This document shows, piece after piece, positions 44,913 to 52,884 of a DNA stretch of 64,000 bases. Positions within the stretch are counted from its first letter, which is position 1. Each line of letters opens with the position of its first letter. Made by a program: the position numbers and the translations under genes. Under the pieces are notes generated by a model. That model did not search any database. It saw only the letters and a list, made by a program, of their open reading frames with translations, and was not told the origin of the DNA. Source of the stretch: Burkholderia sp. Bp8992 (lineage in GTDB: Bacteria > Pseudomonadota > Gammaproteobacteria > Burkholderiales > Burkholderiaceae); the NCBI RefSeq assembly GCF_003853705.1, contig NZ_QTQI01000011.1, positions 160,338 to 224,337 of the forward strand, read 5' to 3'.

Positions 44913-46361
44913 TCAACTCAACAGCCGCTCGACTTCCTCGATGAGCGCATGACGACGCTGCGCGTCCTGTTCATAAGCCCGCTCGGCCGCCGCAATGTCC
45001 GCGCCGCAGTGCGGGCATCGGGCGTCGTGCTGATGCACGTAGCTGTTGCACGCACGGCACACGGCCAGCCTCGGCGGGATTCTTCCGACCGCCGGCGCAC
45101 GCTTGCCCTTGTGTTTCCACGCCAGCTCGACGGTCTGCCCCGAACGGGAAATGCTCGACACCGGCGTGCCGTCCGCAATGCGTTCGGTAACCAGGTCGAA
45201 GCGGCCAACCGCGAAGGACGCAGGCGCCGCCTCCTCGATCTTCTCGATGCGTTCGCGGAGCCCCTGCTTCTTCAGTTCGAGCACCCGGTAATGGCAATAC
45301 GGGTTATTGCCCGGCTTGCCGAGCAGCGAATGCGAGGTCCATGTACAGCCGCCGCGACACACGTCGGCGTAGTAGCACGTGCGGCAAAATCCCCACAGGT
45401 CGTCCACCGAGCGGAGCCGGCCGAAATGGATCGCGTCGCTCGTGCGCCAGATCTCTTCCAGCGACAGGTCACGAACGTTGCCGCCCGCGAACCCGACCGT
45501 CGCAAGCGACGGACAGCCCTTGACGGTGCCGTCCGCTTCCAGCGCAAGAACGGTCTGCCCAGCCGCGCATCCGGTCCAGTGCACCCGCTCGTCGCCAAAA
45601 CCGCGCCACAGATACTCGTACGGCCCGAAGTAGCCGATGTTGTTGCCGACATTCATGAGTAATCCGCGATCGAGCCCGCGCTTGTAGAGGTCCGCCAGCA
45701 ACGGCATCAATTCCTCGAGCTGGTACGGCTGCAGCAGCAGTTCGTCGTGATCGACCGCGTTGCCCATCGCGACCGTCAGCTGAATCTGCCAGTGCGTGGC
45801 CCCGAGCTCGATGATCGTATCCATCAGCGCGGGGAGGTCGCGCATCGTTTCCGAACCGATCTGCGTGTTCACGCTGACGGCAAGACCGTGCGCGCGGGCG
45901 CGCTTCAGCGTATCCACGGCCCGCTCGAACGAGCCCGGCACGTTGCGCACCTTGTCGTGCAGCGGCGCCAGGCCGTCCAGCGACACGCCCAGCCCGTTCA
46001 GGCCCGCGTCGACGGCCTGCGCGAGCCGGGCGGGCGTCAGGTTGCGGCCGCCCGTCTGCACCGCGCAGTACATCCCGTGTGAGCGGATGGCCTTGATGAG
46101 TTGCGCCCAGTCCTTGCGCAGGTAAGCCTCGCCTCCGATCATCGACACTTCGCGCGTGCCGAGCCTGGCCAGCGCGTCGATCACTTCGAGGCACTCGTCG
46201 GTCGACAGCTCGCTGGTGCGCCGGTGGCCCGCGCGCGATCCGCAGTGCAGGCACTTCAGGTCGCAGGCCAGCGTGATTTCCCACACGACGTGAACCGGGA
46301 TGGATCGTTCGTAGTCCTCTTCGCTGAGGAAGCGAACCGGGCGCAATTGATTGTCTTCCAT
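44913..46361 (-). CDS. radical SAM/SPASM peptide-modifying enzyme (Y-X10-GDL-associated)
   Basis: The protein is 482 aa. The [4Fe-4S] motif is Cys33-x3-Cys37-x2-Cys40 in LACDLKCLHC, and GGEAYLR follows as the usual GGE motif. The C-terminal region has SPASM-type cysteines (GCAAGQTV, CRTCYYADVCRGGC, PYCHY) for auxiliary clusters. It ends with a zinc-ribbon-like CRACNSYVHQHDARCPHCG that is rare in such enzymes. From memory, TIGR03913 describes a radical SAM protein always found beside three DUF1843 proteins, exactly the neighbours here. It probably modifies the conserved Tyr or nearby residues of those proteins; the chemistry is unknown. Confidence 0.88.
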   Translation of the reverse strand: MEDNQLRPVRFLSEEDYERSIPVHVVWEITLACDLKCLHCGSRAGHRRTSELSTDECLEVIDALARLGTREVSMIGGEAYLRKDWAQLIKAIRSHGMYCAVQTGGRNLTPARLAQAVDAGLNGLGVSLDGLAPLHDKVRNVPGSFERAVDTLKRARAHGLAVSVNTQIGSETMRDLPALMDTIIELGATHWQIQLTVAMGNAVDHDELLLQPYQLEELMPLLADLYKRGLDRGLLMNVGNNIGYFGPYEYLWRGFGDERVHWTGCAAGQTVLALEADGTVKGCPSLATVGFAGGNVRDLSLEEIWRTSDAIHFGRLRSVDDLWGFCRTCYYADVCRGGCTWTSHSLLGKPGNNPYCHYRVLELKKQGLRERIEKIEEAAPASFAVGRFDLVTERIADGTPVSSISRSGQTVELAWKHKGKRAPAVGRIPPRLAVCRACNSYVHQHDARCPHCGADIAAAERAYEQDAQRRHALIEEVERLLS

Positions 46362-46464
46362 ATCGATGTCCCTCGAGTATCGCCTGCCCCGCCACGGAAA
46401 TTCGCTGGCCGCCGGGAAGGTGCCCGCCCGCGCACCGCGGCGGACACCTCCACTTTGCAAACGC

Positions 46465-47049
46465 TCAGCGTACGCCTTCCAACCGGGCAATCTCGGCGTT
46501 CAGGCCGGCGAGGGCTTCCTCGATGCGGCCCGCATCGGCGAGCTGCTGCTCGGCCTGGCGGGCCAGCGCCTTCATCCGGCCGAGATCGCCCGATTGCCGC
46601 GCCTGCTGCAGCCCGACGCCGTACAACGGCGTAACCGGATGCCGGGGCTCGAACGGTTGCAGCGCGCCGGTCACAGTCATGAGCGCGTGGTCCACTTCAT
46701 GCCAGCGCGCGCCGTCGAAGAACCGGTAGCTGGCGACGCCCGACTGCCAGTCCGCCTCGACGATGCCCTGCAGCCGGAACGTTTCGGCCAGGCCGCTGGT
46801 CGGCCCGGATGGATTGCCCTCCACGCTGAGGGCGAGTTGCGTCTTGCCACCGGGGGTCAGCACGAGCGGGCTGAATTGTCCCCATACTTGCGCACGGAAT
46901 TCGAGCGGCGGCCAGGTCGTCTGGGTGACGCGCGCCACGCCGCTGACCTTCTTGGCGGCCGAGTTGATCAATAGCGCGAGCGTGAGGACTGGTGCGCCTA
47001 TCGCCGGCGTTGCGACACGGAAAGTCACGGGAAAAAGAGCGGCGGACAT
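46465..47049 (-). CDS. DUF1842-DUF1843 protein, putative rSAM substrate
   Basis: The protein is 194 aa. Residues 1 to about 135 form a beta-rich DUF1842-like domain (with VEADWQSGVASYRFF). The C-terminal about 58 residues are DUF1843, with the motif Y-X10-GDL (PLYGVGLQQARQSGDL) and a helical tail ending NAEIARLEGVR. AGGAG precedes the ATG. It is 103 nt upstream of the rSAM gene and is one of the trio of mutually homologous proteins expected to be modified by it. Confidence 0.83.
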   Translation of the reverse strand: MSAALFPVTFRVATPAIGAPVLTLALLINSAAKKVSGVARVTQTTWPPLEFRAQVWGQFSPLVLTPGGKTQLALSVEGNPSGPTSGLAETFRLQGIVEADWQSGVASYRFFDGARWHEVDHALMTVTGALQPFEPRHPVTPLYGVGLQQARQSGDLGRMKALARQAEQQLADAGRIEEALAGLNAEIARLEGVR

Positions 47050-47095
47050 TGAATGGCTCCTGTAGCAATTAAGGATCGGGGCAACCGGACCGGCT

Positions 47096-47713
47096 TCAGT
47101 TCCCGGCTTCCAGACGCGCGATTTCGGTCTTCAGCGCCACGAGCGCCGCCGCGATTTCGTCACGGCTTTGCAACTGGTGCTTTGCCGCTGCCGCGACCGT
47201 CTTCATGTGCGCGAGATCGCCGGAGGCCGCCGCTTGCTGAATCGGGGCGCCGTACAACGGCCGCGGGCCGCCGTGCGGTTCGACGATCACCGGCCCCGGC
47301 TCGAGCGGCACGAATTCCCGATCGATCCTGGCAGGCACGTTCTCGACTTCGCGCCAGCTGCCGTTGGCGAAGAAGCTGTACGTCGCGATGCCGCTTTGCC
47401 AGTCGCTTTCCAGCACGAGATGCAGCCGGAACGTGACGATGGAATTCGAGTTCGGGCCGCCGTCGTTGCCGTGCAGCGTCACCAGGATGCGCGTGTTGAC
47501 CGGCGGCATCAGCGCCAGATAGGTGAAGTTGCCCCAGACGTCGGCATGGAAGTCGACCGGCGGATTCGTGGCCTGTCCGATCGTTGCCGTGCCCACCACA
47601 CTGCCTTCGGGCGTATCCACGAGCAATGCGAGCCTGAGCGACGGCGCACCGGGCATGCCGGTGCCGATGAGGTAGCCCGCCGGGAACAGCCCGGTACGTG
47701 TGTTCTCTGACAT
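47096..47713 (-). CDS. DUF1842-DUF1843 protein, putative rSAM substrate
   Basis: The protein is 205 aa and paralogous to the next gene downstream. The DUF1842-like N-domain shares ESDWQSGIATYSFF with the neighbour's EADWQSGVASYRFF. The DUF1843 tail carries PLYGAPIQQAAASGDL (Y-X10-GDL) and ends LKTEIARLEAGN. GAGGAG lies seven bases before the ATG. Second gene of the sigma-54 operon. Confidence 0.83.
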   Translation of the reverse strand: MSENTRTGLFPAGYLIGTGMPGAPSLRLALLVDTPEGSVVGTATIGQATNPPVDFHADVWGNFTYLALMPPVNTRILVTLHGNDGGPNSNSIVTFRLHLVLESDWQSGIATYSFFANGSWREVENVPARIDREFVPLEPGPVIVEPHGGPRPLYGAPIQQAAASGDLAHMKTVAAAAKHQLQSRDEIAAALVALKTEIARLEAGN

Positions 47714-47761
47714 GTGGTTCTCCTCGGTGGTGAACGAAACGGCAAAGCGTGCGACGGCCGC

Positions 47762-47950
47762 TCAGGCCTGCTCGCGCCTCGCAATCTCCAGCTTGAGCTT
47801 GCCGACTGCGGCGGCAAGATCCCCCTGCTGCTTCAGAACCTCCTCGGCCTGGCTGAGCAAGGCCTTCATCTTCGCTACATCTCCGTCCGATATGGCCTGA
47901 TGGATCGCTACGCCATAAGGCGGAATGACATGCCCGGTTTCCCTGTTCAC
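47762..47950 (-). CDS. stand-alone DUF1843 small protein, putative rSAM substrate
   Basis: The protein is 62 aa and consists only of the DUF1843 domain: PPYGVAIHQAISDGDV (Y-X10-GDV, with Val replacing the Leu of the other two copies), then a coiled helical tail ending LEIARREQA. The start is GTG at 47950, chosen because AAGGAG lies six bases upstream and the sigma-54 promoter at 48011-48025 would put the RNA start near 48000. The frame is open further upstream to 48127 with many Cys, but that part overlaps the promoter. First gene of the operon. Confidence 0.8.
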   Translation of the reverse strand: MNRETGHVIPPYGVAIHQAISDGDVAKMKALLSQAEEVLKQQGDLAAAVGKLKLEIARREQA

Positions 47951-48010
47951 AACGTTCTCCTTGAAAGGATGGTCGCACCGATTCGCGAAGTCTCCGCAGG
48001 CACAATCAAA

Positions 48011-48025
48011 GCAACACGTGTGCCA
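48011..48025 (-). promoter_or_regulatory. consensus sigma-54 (-24/-12) promoter
   Basis: Read on the minus strand the sequence is TGGCAC-ACGTG-TTGC, a full match to the sigma-54 consensus TGGCAC-N5-TTGC with the invariant GG and GC correctly spaced. It lies about 60 bp upstream of the GTG start of the first DUF1843 gene and about 300 bp past the end of an enhancer-binding-protein gene on the same strand. It should drive the whole modification operon. Confidence 0.85.
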
Positions 48026-48079
48026 ATTACCGCACGTCAGGCATCCGTCCGCGAGATCCACTGCGGCTCGCCGATCGAA

Positions 48080-48093
48080 GGACGAATTCGTCC
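48080..48093. promoter_or_regulatory. enhancer-binding-protein site, proximal copy
   Basis: The perfect 14-bp palindrome GGACGAATTCGTCC has its centre about 65 bp upstream of the -24 element. Position and symmetry fit an upstream activator sequence for the enhancer-binding protein encoded at 48331-50610. Confidence 0.7.
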
Positions 48094-48111
48094 GGTAGCT
48101 TCGAGCGCGAT

Positions 48112-48125
48112 GGACGAATTCGTCC
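48112..48125. promoter_or_regulatory. enhancer-binding-protein site, distal copy
   Basis: A second copy of GGACGAATTCGTCC, extended here to an 18-bp perfect palindrome (48110-48127). The two centres are 32 bp apart, about three helical turns, so two dimers would bind the same DNA face. Confidence 0.7.
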
Positions 48126-48330
48126 ATGCGCGGCTACATGGGTCGGTTTCCGGGGATGCAACGGCACGCAAGTCCGGGGCTCGACTGGGCTCGACGGGAC
48201 TCGACGGAAGGCGGTATGGAGGGACCGCCGCGAGCGCGGCAGCTGGAGAAGGTTGATCGGCGTACGACTCCGAAGTCGGAGGAACCGAACCGCCGTGCTG
48301 GACCTTCGGGAAATCGCGTTGATGCGATCG

Positions 48331-50610
48331 CTACAGCATCCCACGCGCGTGGTTCGGGCCCGCGAGCGCAACCGCAGGCACGTGCAGCGGTCGCTCGTGC
48401 GCTTCGACGTCAGGCGTTGTCCGTGCGGGCTGTCGCAACAGTTCCGCCAGATACGTCGTCGCGGCAAGGCGCGCGGGCACCGAGCCGAGCGCCAGAGCCG
48501 TCGAGATCGCGATGCGCAGCCCCTGCTCCGCCGCGCCGGTGTCGCCGAGCATCCATTGTGCACGTGCCTTGACGATCAGCAACTCGCCGAGATAAGCACG
48601 CTCCTGCCTGCGGATCACCTCGTCAATCGCCTCTGAAACGAGCGCTTCGCATTGCCGAGCACGCCCAGTGCTCAACAGGAGCTCGCCATGCTTCCAGGCC
48701 TTGATCGAATGGAACAGCGCGCCGCCATGCTTCGCGATGTCGTTGTCGTAGCCATCCAGCAGCATCGCCTCGGCTTCGCCATCCTTGCCGACCATGCTCA
48801 GATAGCAGGCCCTGAATATTCGGGCCGCCCCGCTGCAACAAGCCGGACGGCCCGCTAACGATACGGCGTCGAGCGCGGTCGTCAGATCCCCGAGCCGATC
48901 TGTGTCGCAGAACAGCATCGCGAGCCACGCAGCACCTTGCAGATCAACCGCGCGACTCGGCGAATGCGGATGTTCTTCGTCCGATCGCGCGATCAACCCG
49001 TCCATCGCACGGCGCGCGTCGTCGACCGACCCGGTCTGGTATGCGGCGAGCCCCTCGAGCGTCAATGCCAGTCCTGCGACATCGACGCCCTGGACCCCGA
49101 GCCTGCGGTCAGCGCGGCCGATGCCGCGCAACCCGCCGCGGGACAGCGACGCGAGCGCTTCCTCGCTGTCGCCGAGCCAGAAAAGCGTATTGGCCAGCGC
49201 GACGTGGGCCTCGTCGAGCGCGGCCCGTTCCCCCATCGCGTGCGCGCGCTGAATGAGTTCCTGGGCCGTGGCGCGCGCCTTGCTGAGCTGCAATGTCACC
49301 AATTGCGTCGTCCAGACGCCGAACTGAACCGCCGCGAGTTCAAACGCATCGCATACGCCGTCGCCGATCGACAACGCGGCCTTGTAACACTCCATTGCCT
49401 CGGAACACTGCCAGCCATTGACGCCGCGCAGGCTGACGGCAAGCAGGCGATACGCGCCGAACAACAGCCGGCAGCCATCTTCGGTCTGGCTGGCCTTGTG
49501 CAGCAGATCGACGCAACGACGCAGCAGCGCAACGGCTTCGCGAAGCTGGCCTGAGCCGATCAGCGCCTCCGCACACTCCAGGCACTGCCTCGCTTCCCCA
49601 TGTTGCACTTCGCGTGCTTTGAGCCGGCGCTCGATGACCTTGCGGCTTACACCGAGCATCGCGGCCGCGGCGCTCTTGTTGTTCGACGTCCTCTCCAGCG
49701 CGCGATCGATCAGCAACTGTTCGGCCGCGGCCAGCTTGTCGTCGCCGCCGAGCTCCAGCAGGCGATCCGCGAGATGGGCGCGCGCGTCGTCGTCGTGCGC
49801 GTCCGTCGCGAGAAACGGCGCCAAGGTCTCGGCATCGATCCGGGGATGCTGCGCAAACACGCTGAGCTGACTCACGAGGTTGCGCAACTGGCGAACATTG
49901 CCTGGCCATGGTTGTTCACACAGGCGCTTGATTGCCGCCGGCGTGAACGCGAGCGCCCGCGCTTGCCGGGCCGCAAAATGGGCTGCAAGGAGCGGGATGT
50001 CTTCGCTTCGCTGGGCGAGCCCCGGCACGTTGAGGATGAATACCGCGAGCCGATAGAAAAGGTCTTCGCGGAACCGTCCGGCGCGCGCGTCTTCCAGCAG
50101 GTTTCGATGCGTCGCCGCGACGACGCGCCCGTCAAACCGCAGGCTTGCCGATGCCCCGATCGGCCGGAATGTGCGCGTTTCGAGCACACGGAGCAGTTTG
50201 GGCTGCAGCGCAAGCGGAAGCTCGCCGATCTCGTCGAGAAAGAGCGTTCCCGAACCTACCTGCTCGAACAGGCCGCGGTGGTGTTCGACGGCGCCCGTGA
50301 AGGCGCCTCGCACGTGCCCGAAGAACTCCGCTTCGATCAGGTCGTGGGGGATGGCGCCGCAGTTTACGTCGATGAATGGCATGTCGCGACGCGGCCCGTT
50401 TGCGTGAAGACGCCGCGCGACGAGTTCCTTGCCGGAACCCGTTGGCCCGACGATGAGAAGTGTGTGCCCGGTCGGCGCGACGCGGTCGATCATGGCGACC
50501 AATTGGCGGAGCGCAGGCGATACGCCGATCAGCGCATGCGCTTCAGATGCGTCCTGGTCGCGCGCGCCCACGTCCGGGCCGGAGGCGGCCCCGTTCCGTA
50601 TCGAACTCAT
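48331..50610 (-). CDS. sigma-54-dependent enhancer-binding protein with C-terminal TPR-like region
   Basis: The protein is 759 aa from ATG 50610; the frame is open to 50685 and no strong ribosome-binding site decides between them. There is no N-terminal sensor domain: the AAA+ domain starts within 30 residues. Walker A is GPTGSGKE, the sigma-54 contact loop is GAFTGA (residues 102-107), Walker B is TLFLDEIGE, and PWPGNVRQLRNL is the usual conserved motif. A Fis-type helix-turn-helix (NNKSAAAAMLGVSRKVIERRL) follows. About 400 residues of TPR/helical-repeat sequence come after the HTH, an unusual place for the sensory part. It most likely activates the promoter at 48011-48025. Confidence 0.88.
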   Translation of the reverse strand: MSSIRNGAASGPDVGARDQDASEAHALIGVSPALRQLVAMIDRVAPTGHTLLIVGPTGSGKELVARRLHANGPRRDMPFIDVNCGAIPHDLIEAEFFGHVRGAFTGAVEHHRGLFEQVGSGTLFLDEIGELPLALQPKLLRVLETRTFRPIGASASLRFDGRVVAATHRNLLEDARAGRFREDLFYRLAVFILNVPGLAQRSEDIPLLAAHFAARQARALAFTPAAIKRLCEQPWPGNVRQLRNLVSQLSVFAQHPRIDAETLAPFLATDAHDDDARAHLADRLLELGGDDKLAAAEQLLIDRALERTSNNKSAAAAMLGVSRKVIERRLKAREVQHGEARQCLECAEALIGSGQLREAVALLRRCVDLLHKASQTEDGCRLLFGAYRLLAVSLRGVNGWQCSEAMECYKAALSIGDGVCDAFELAAVQFGVWTTQLVTLQLSKARATAQELIQRAHAMGERAALDEAHVALANTLFWLGDSEEALASLSRGGLRGIGRADRRLGVQGVDVAGLALTLEGLAAYQTGSVDDARRAMDGLIARSDEEHPHSPSRAVDLQGAAWLAMLFCDTDRLGDLTTALDAVSLAGRPACCSGAARIFRACYLSMVGKDGEAEAMLLDGYDNDIAKHGGALFHSIKAWKHGELLLSTGRARQCEALVSEAIDEVIRRQERAYLGELLIVKARAQWMLGDTGAAEQGLRIAISTALALGSVPARLAATTYLAELLRQPARTTPDVEAHERPLHVPAVALAGPNHARGML

Positions 50611-51366
50611 CGCGCGATACGCGGAAATCGCCAGGCACGCAGGTGATTGACGACGCCGGTCTGGCGGGCCCTGGTGCCCGGGCACGCCGTCGCGTCAAAA
50701 GCGGGCAATCTGCCCGCGCTGCGGATTTCTGTCCCCGGTTCTGACATGCTCTTTCCTATTCGGTCGAATTCGAGAGCGATTTTTTCGATATTTTATCGAC
50801 AAAGCCCAACCGAAGCGTTTTTTGAATCAATCAGCGGCGGTTTTTCGTTCCCGATCGCTGATGCATGAATCGTCACGGCTGGAATGTCGACTTAGGTTTA
50901 AACCAGTGTAGCGTGAGTTCGTAAAACAAGAATTAAAAAATAAATGGGGAGCGAATGTCTTTTCAGGAGCACACCGGTTACGGGTTTATTGTGCTTTTTT
51001 GCGAGGTGCCGCAGGTTGCCCGGCGTAGTCGCCAGGGACGCGACTGGCGCCGGTAAATGGCAGGCGCCGGGTGTGTCGTCCGTGTCAGCGGTTTGATATA
51101 ACGAATCTCTGTTACGAACACGTGGCTCCGACGCGGATTTTCTTTTACGATGCAGTTTCAGCATCCTTGCAATTAAACCGCGCTAGTACTATAGGGAGGC
51201 GCGGCCTCATTCTGCGCTGCAGTAACACCGGCGGGCTCCGCCCGCCAGTATACCGATCGGTCAATCTGTCCCGCCCCGAAGACCCGGAATTTTCGAACCA
51301 AGACCGGGACGAAAATTTGGCTAGCCTCAATTCAGGCAATCCGAAGCAGCGCAACGCTGGCATGGC
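50611..51366. other. 756-bp gap, AT-richer, with a palindrome and a short tandem repeat
   Basis: No gene is supported. GC drops around 50750-51180. A hairpin GGCGGG-CTCCG-CCCGCC lies at 51230-51246, without a T-run. The pentamer TGGCA is repeated four times from 51358. The gap should hold the promoter of the enhancer-binding-protein gene and runs into a transposase fragment. Confidence 0.45.
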
Positions 51367-51378
51367 ATGGCATGGCAT
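51358..51378. repeat. TGGCA pentamer repeat, four copies
   Basis: Four perfect direct copies of TGGCA plus one extra base. It sits immediately upstream of the transposase fragment, in non-coding sequence. Confidence 0.8.
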
Positions 51379-51429
51379 CGCGTCGGGCATTCTGATCGCG
51401 GGCAGGCATGCGCCGAAGCGCATCGTGGG

Positions 51430-51620
51430 CCAACCTCAGCTGAGCTTGATCGACTCGAGGTGATCCAGGCTGTGGTGGACACGGGCTTGAAGCCTCGGCG
51501 TGCAGCCGAACGGCTGGGCCTGACGGTCCGGCAGATCGAACGGCTAGTGATTCGATACCGGGAATCTGGTGCGGCTGGACAGACGCCGCGCAAACGTAGT
51601 CGTCCGGGGAACCAGCGATT
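51430..51620 (+). pseudogene. ISNCY-type transposase, N-terminal fragment
   Basis: About 60 codons read as the helix-turn-helix opening of ISNCY-family transposases: LDRLEVIQAVVDTGLK, AAERLGLTVRQIERLV, then RYRESGAAG and RKRSRPGNQRLAV. The start codon appears lost, and similarity stops after about 190 bp, well before the DDE catalytic domain. It is a dead remnant at the upstream border of the sigma-54 operon. Confidence 0.75.
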
Positions 51621-51764
51621 GGCAGTGCGAATCGATTTGACCGGTGGATTGTACTGAAATCAAGGTCACCCCTACCCGACGCGGTCCCAACATCCGTCTT
51701 CTCACCCGTACCTGATGCTCGACAGATCAATCGCGCGCCCTCAACGTCTTCCTTCCTGGATTCT

Positions 51765-52820
51765 TCAAGCAGCTAATGCCGGAGATGACTCATCCGCGAC
51801 ATCCGGGTTGAAACGGGTCATGCAGTTCAGGTCAAGTGCGCGTATCTGCTCGGTCATGAAGTCGACGAAGATACGAATGCGTGTCGGCAGATGTTGCCGG
51901 CTGAGATAGCAGATATAGTGGCCGCGATCTTCCGGCAAATACTTCGCCAGCGCGACTACGAGCTCGTTCGATGCAAGGTGGTCGCGAATCTGATAGCCCG
52001 CCATCTGCGCGATACCCGCTCCGCGTAGAACCGCCTGCAACACCAGATCCGCGTCATTGAACGTGAGGCGGGACGTCGGCAAATACTTTTGTACTCGGCC
52101 GTCGACGTTGAATTCCCATTCGAAGATGCGGCCGCTCGCAAATCGGAAGTTGATGCACTCGTGCCGGTCGAGATCCGCCAGACTCTTCGGGAGCCCGTGC
52201 GTCGCCACGTACGATGGTGCTGCGCAAAGCGCCATCTGCATCGGAATCAGTTGCCGCGCGATGATGCTGGAGTCCTCGATGCGGCCATTGCGAAACGCCA
52301 CGTCGATCCGTTCCGACACCAGGTCGATCGGCCGGTCGTCGAGCAGCAGGTCGAAGACGATGTCGGGGTACGCCCGCGCAAACGTTTCCAGCAACGGCGC
52401 AACGATTTTCCGGCCAAATCCCACCGCCGAGCTGATACGGATCAGGCCGCGCGGCGGCCCCTGCCGCAGTTCCAGCATGTCGTTCATGGCCTCGACGATC
52501 TGCGCGACGCCCTGGTGGCAATTCTCGAAGAATCGCTGGCCTTCGCTCGTCAGCTCGGTCATGCGCGTGGTCCGCTGGAACAGCCGCGTATTCAACTGCG
52601 CTTCGAGCTTCTGGACATTCCGGCTCACGGCTGGCCGTCCGACGCCGAGCCGTTCGGCGGCCTTGGTAAAGCTTCCCTCGCTCGCCACTGCAACGAAGGC
52701 AAGGATGCCTGCATAGCTCGCACCGAAGCTCGCGGACAGCGCATCGGCGCGACCGGTCAGGTCGCGACAAACGCCGTGCTCCGAAGGTTCCGAATGATTC
52801 ATTTCCGCTTCCTCAGACAT
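51765..52820 (-). CDS. LysR-family transcriptional regulator
   Basis: The protein is 351 aa. The N-terminal winged HTH is FVAVASEGSFTKAAERLGVGRPAVSRNVQKLE, preceded by an unusually long tail of about 35 residues. The C-terminal part is the substrate-binding fold of the CrgA/PecT-like LysR subgroup (RGLIRISSAVGFGRKIVAP). ATG 52802 is an alternative start with AGGAAG five bases upstream. It lies upstream of, and in the same direction as, no other gene; the NmrA-type reductase gene ends 64 bp beyond its start on the same strand and may be its target. Confidence 0.85.
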   Translation of the reverse strand: MSEEAEMNHSEPSEHGVCRDLTGRADALSASFGASYAGILAFVAVASEGSFTKAAERLGVGRPAVSRNVQKLEAQLNTRLFQRTTRMTELTSEGQRFFENCHQGVAQIVEAMNDMLELRQGPPRGLIRISSAVGFGRKIVAPLLETFARAYPDIVFDLLLDDRPIDLVSERIDVAFRNGRIEDSSIIARQLIPMQMALCAAPSYVATHGLPKSLADLDRHECINFRFASGRIFEWEFNVDGRVQKYLPTSRLTFNDADLVLQAVLRGAGIAQMAGYQIRDHLASNELVVALAKYLPEDRGHYICYLSRQHLPTRIRIFVDFMTEQIRALDLNCMTRFNPDVADESSPALAA

Positions 52821-52884
52821 GTCGCTCACTCCGATTGCCCGTTGCCGGCGTGCGCCGGCGAACCGCTGCACAGGCGAACGCGAA

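Noticed and set aside
47951-48127. Cys-rich in-frame extension of the first DUF1843 gene (about 59 codons, eight Cys)
   Set aside because: It overlaps the sigma-54 promoter and activator sites, and a strong ribosome-binding site precedes the GTG at 47950. The extension would not be transcribed.
49600-50646. 348-aa plus-strand open frame inside the enhancer-binding-protein gene
   Set aside because: Antisense to the AAA+ domain with its conserved GAFTGA and Walker motifs. No features of its own.
51230-51246. GC-rich hairpin as a terminator
   Set aside because: No T-run follows on either strand and no gene ends nearby in a matching direction.
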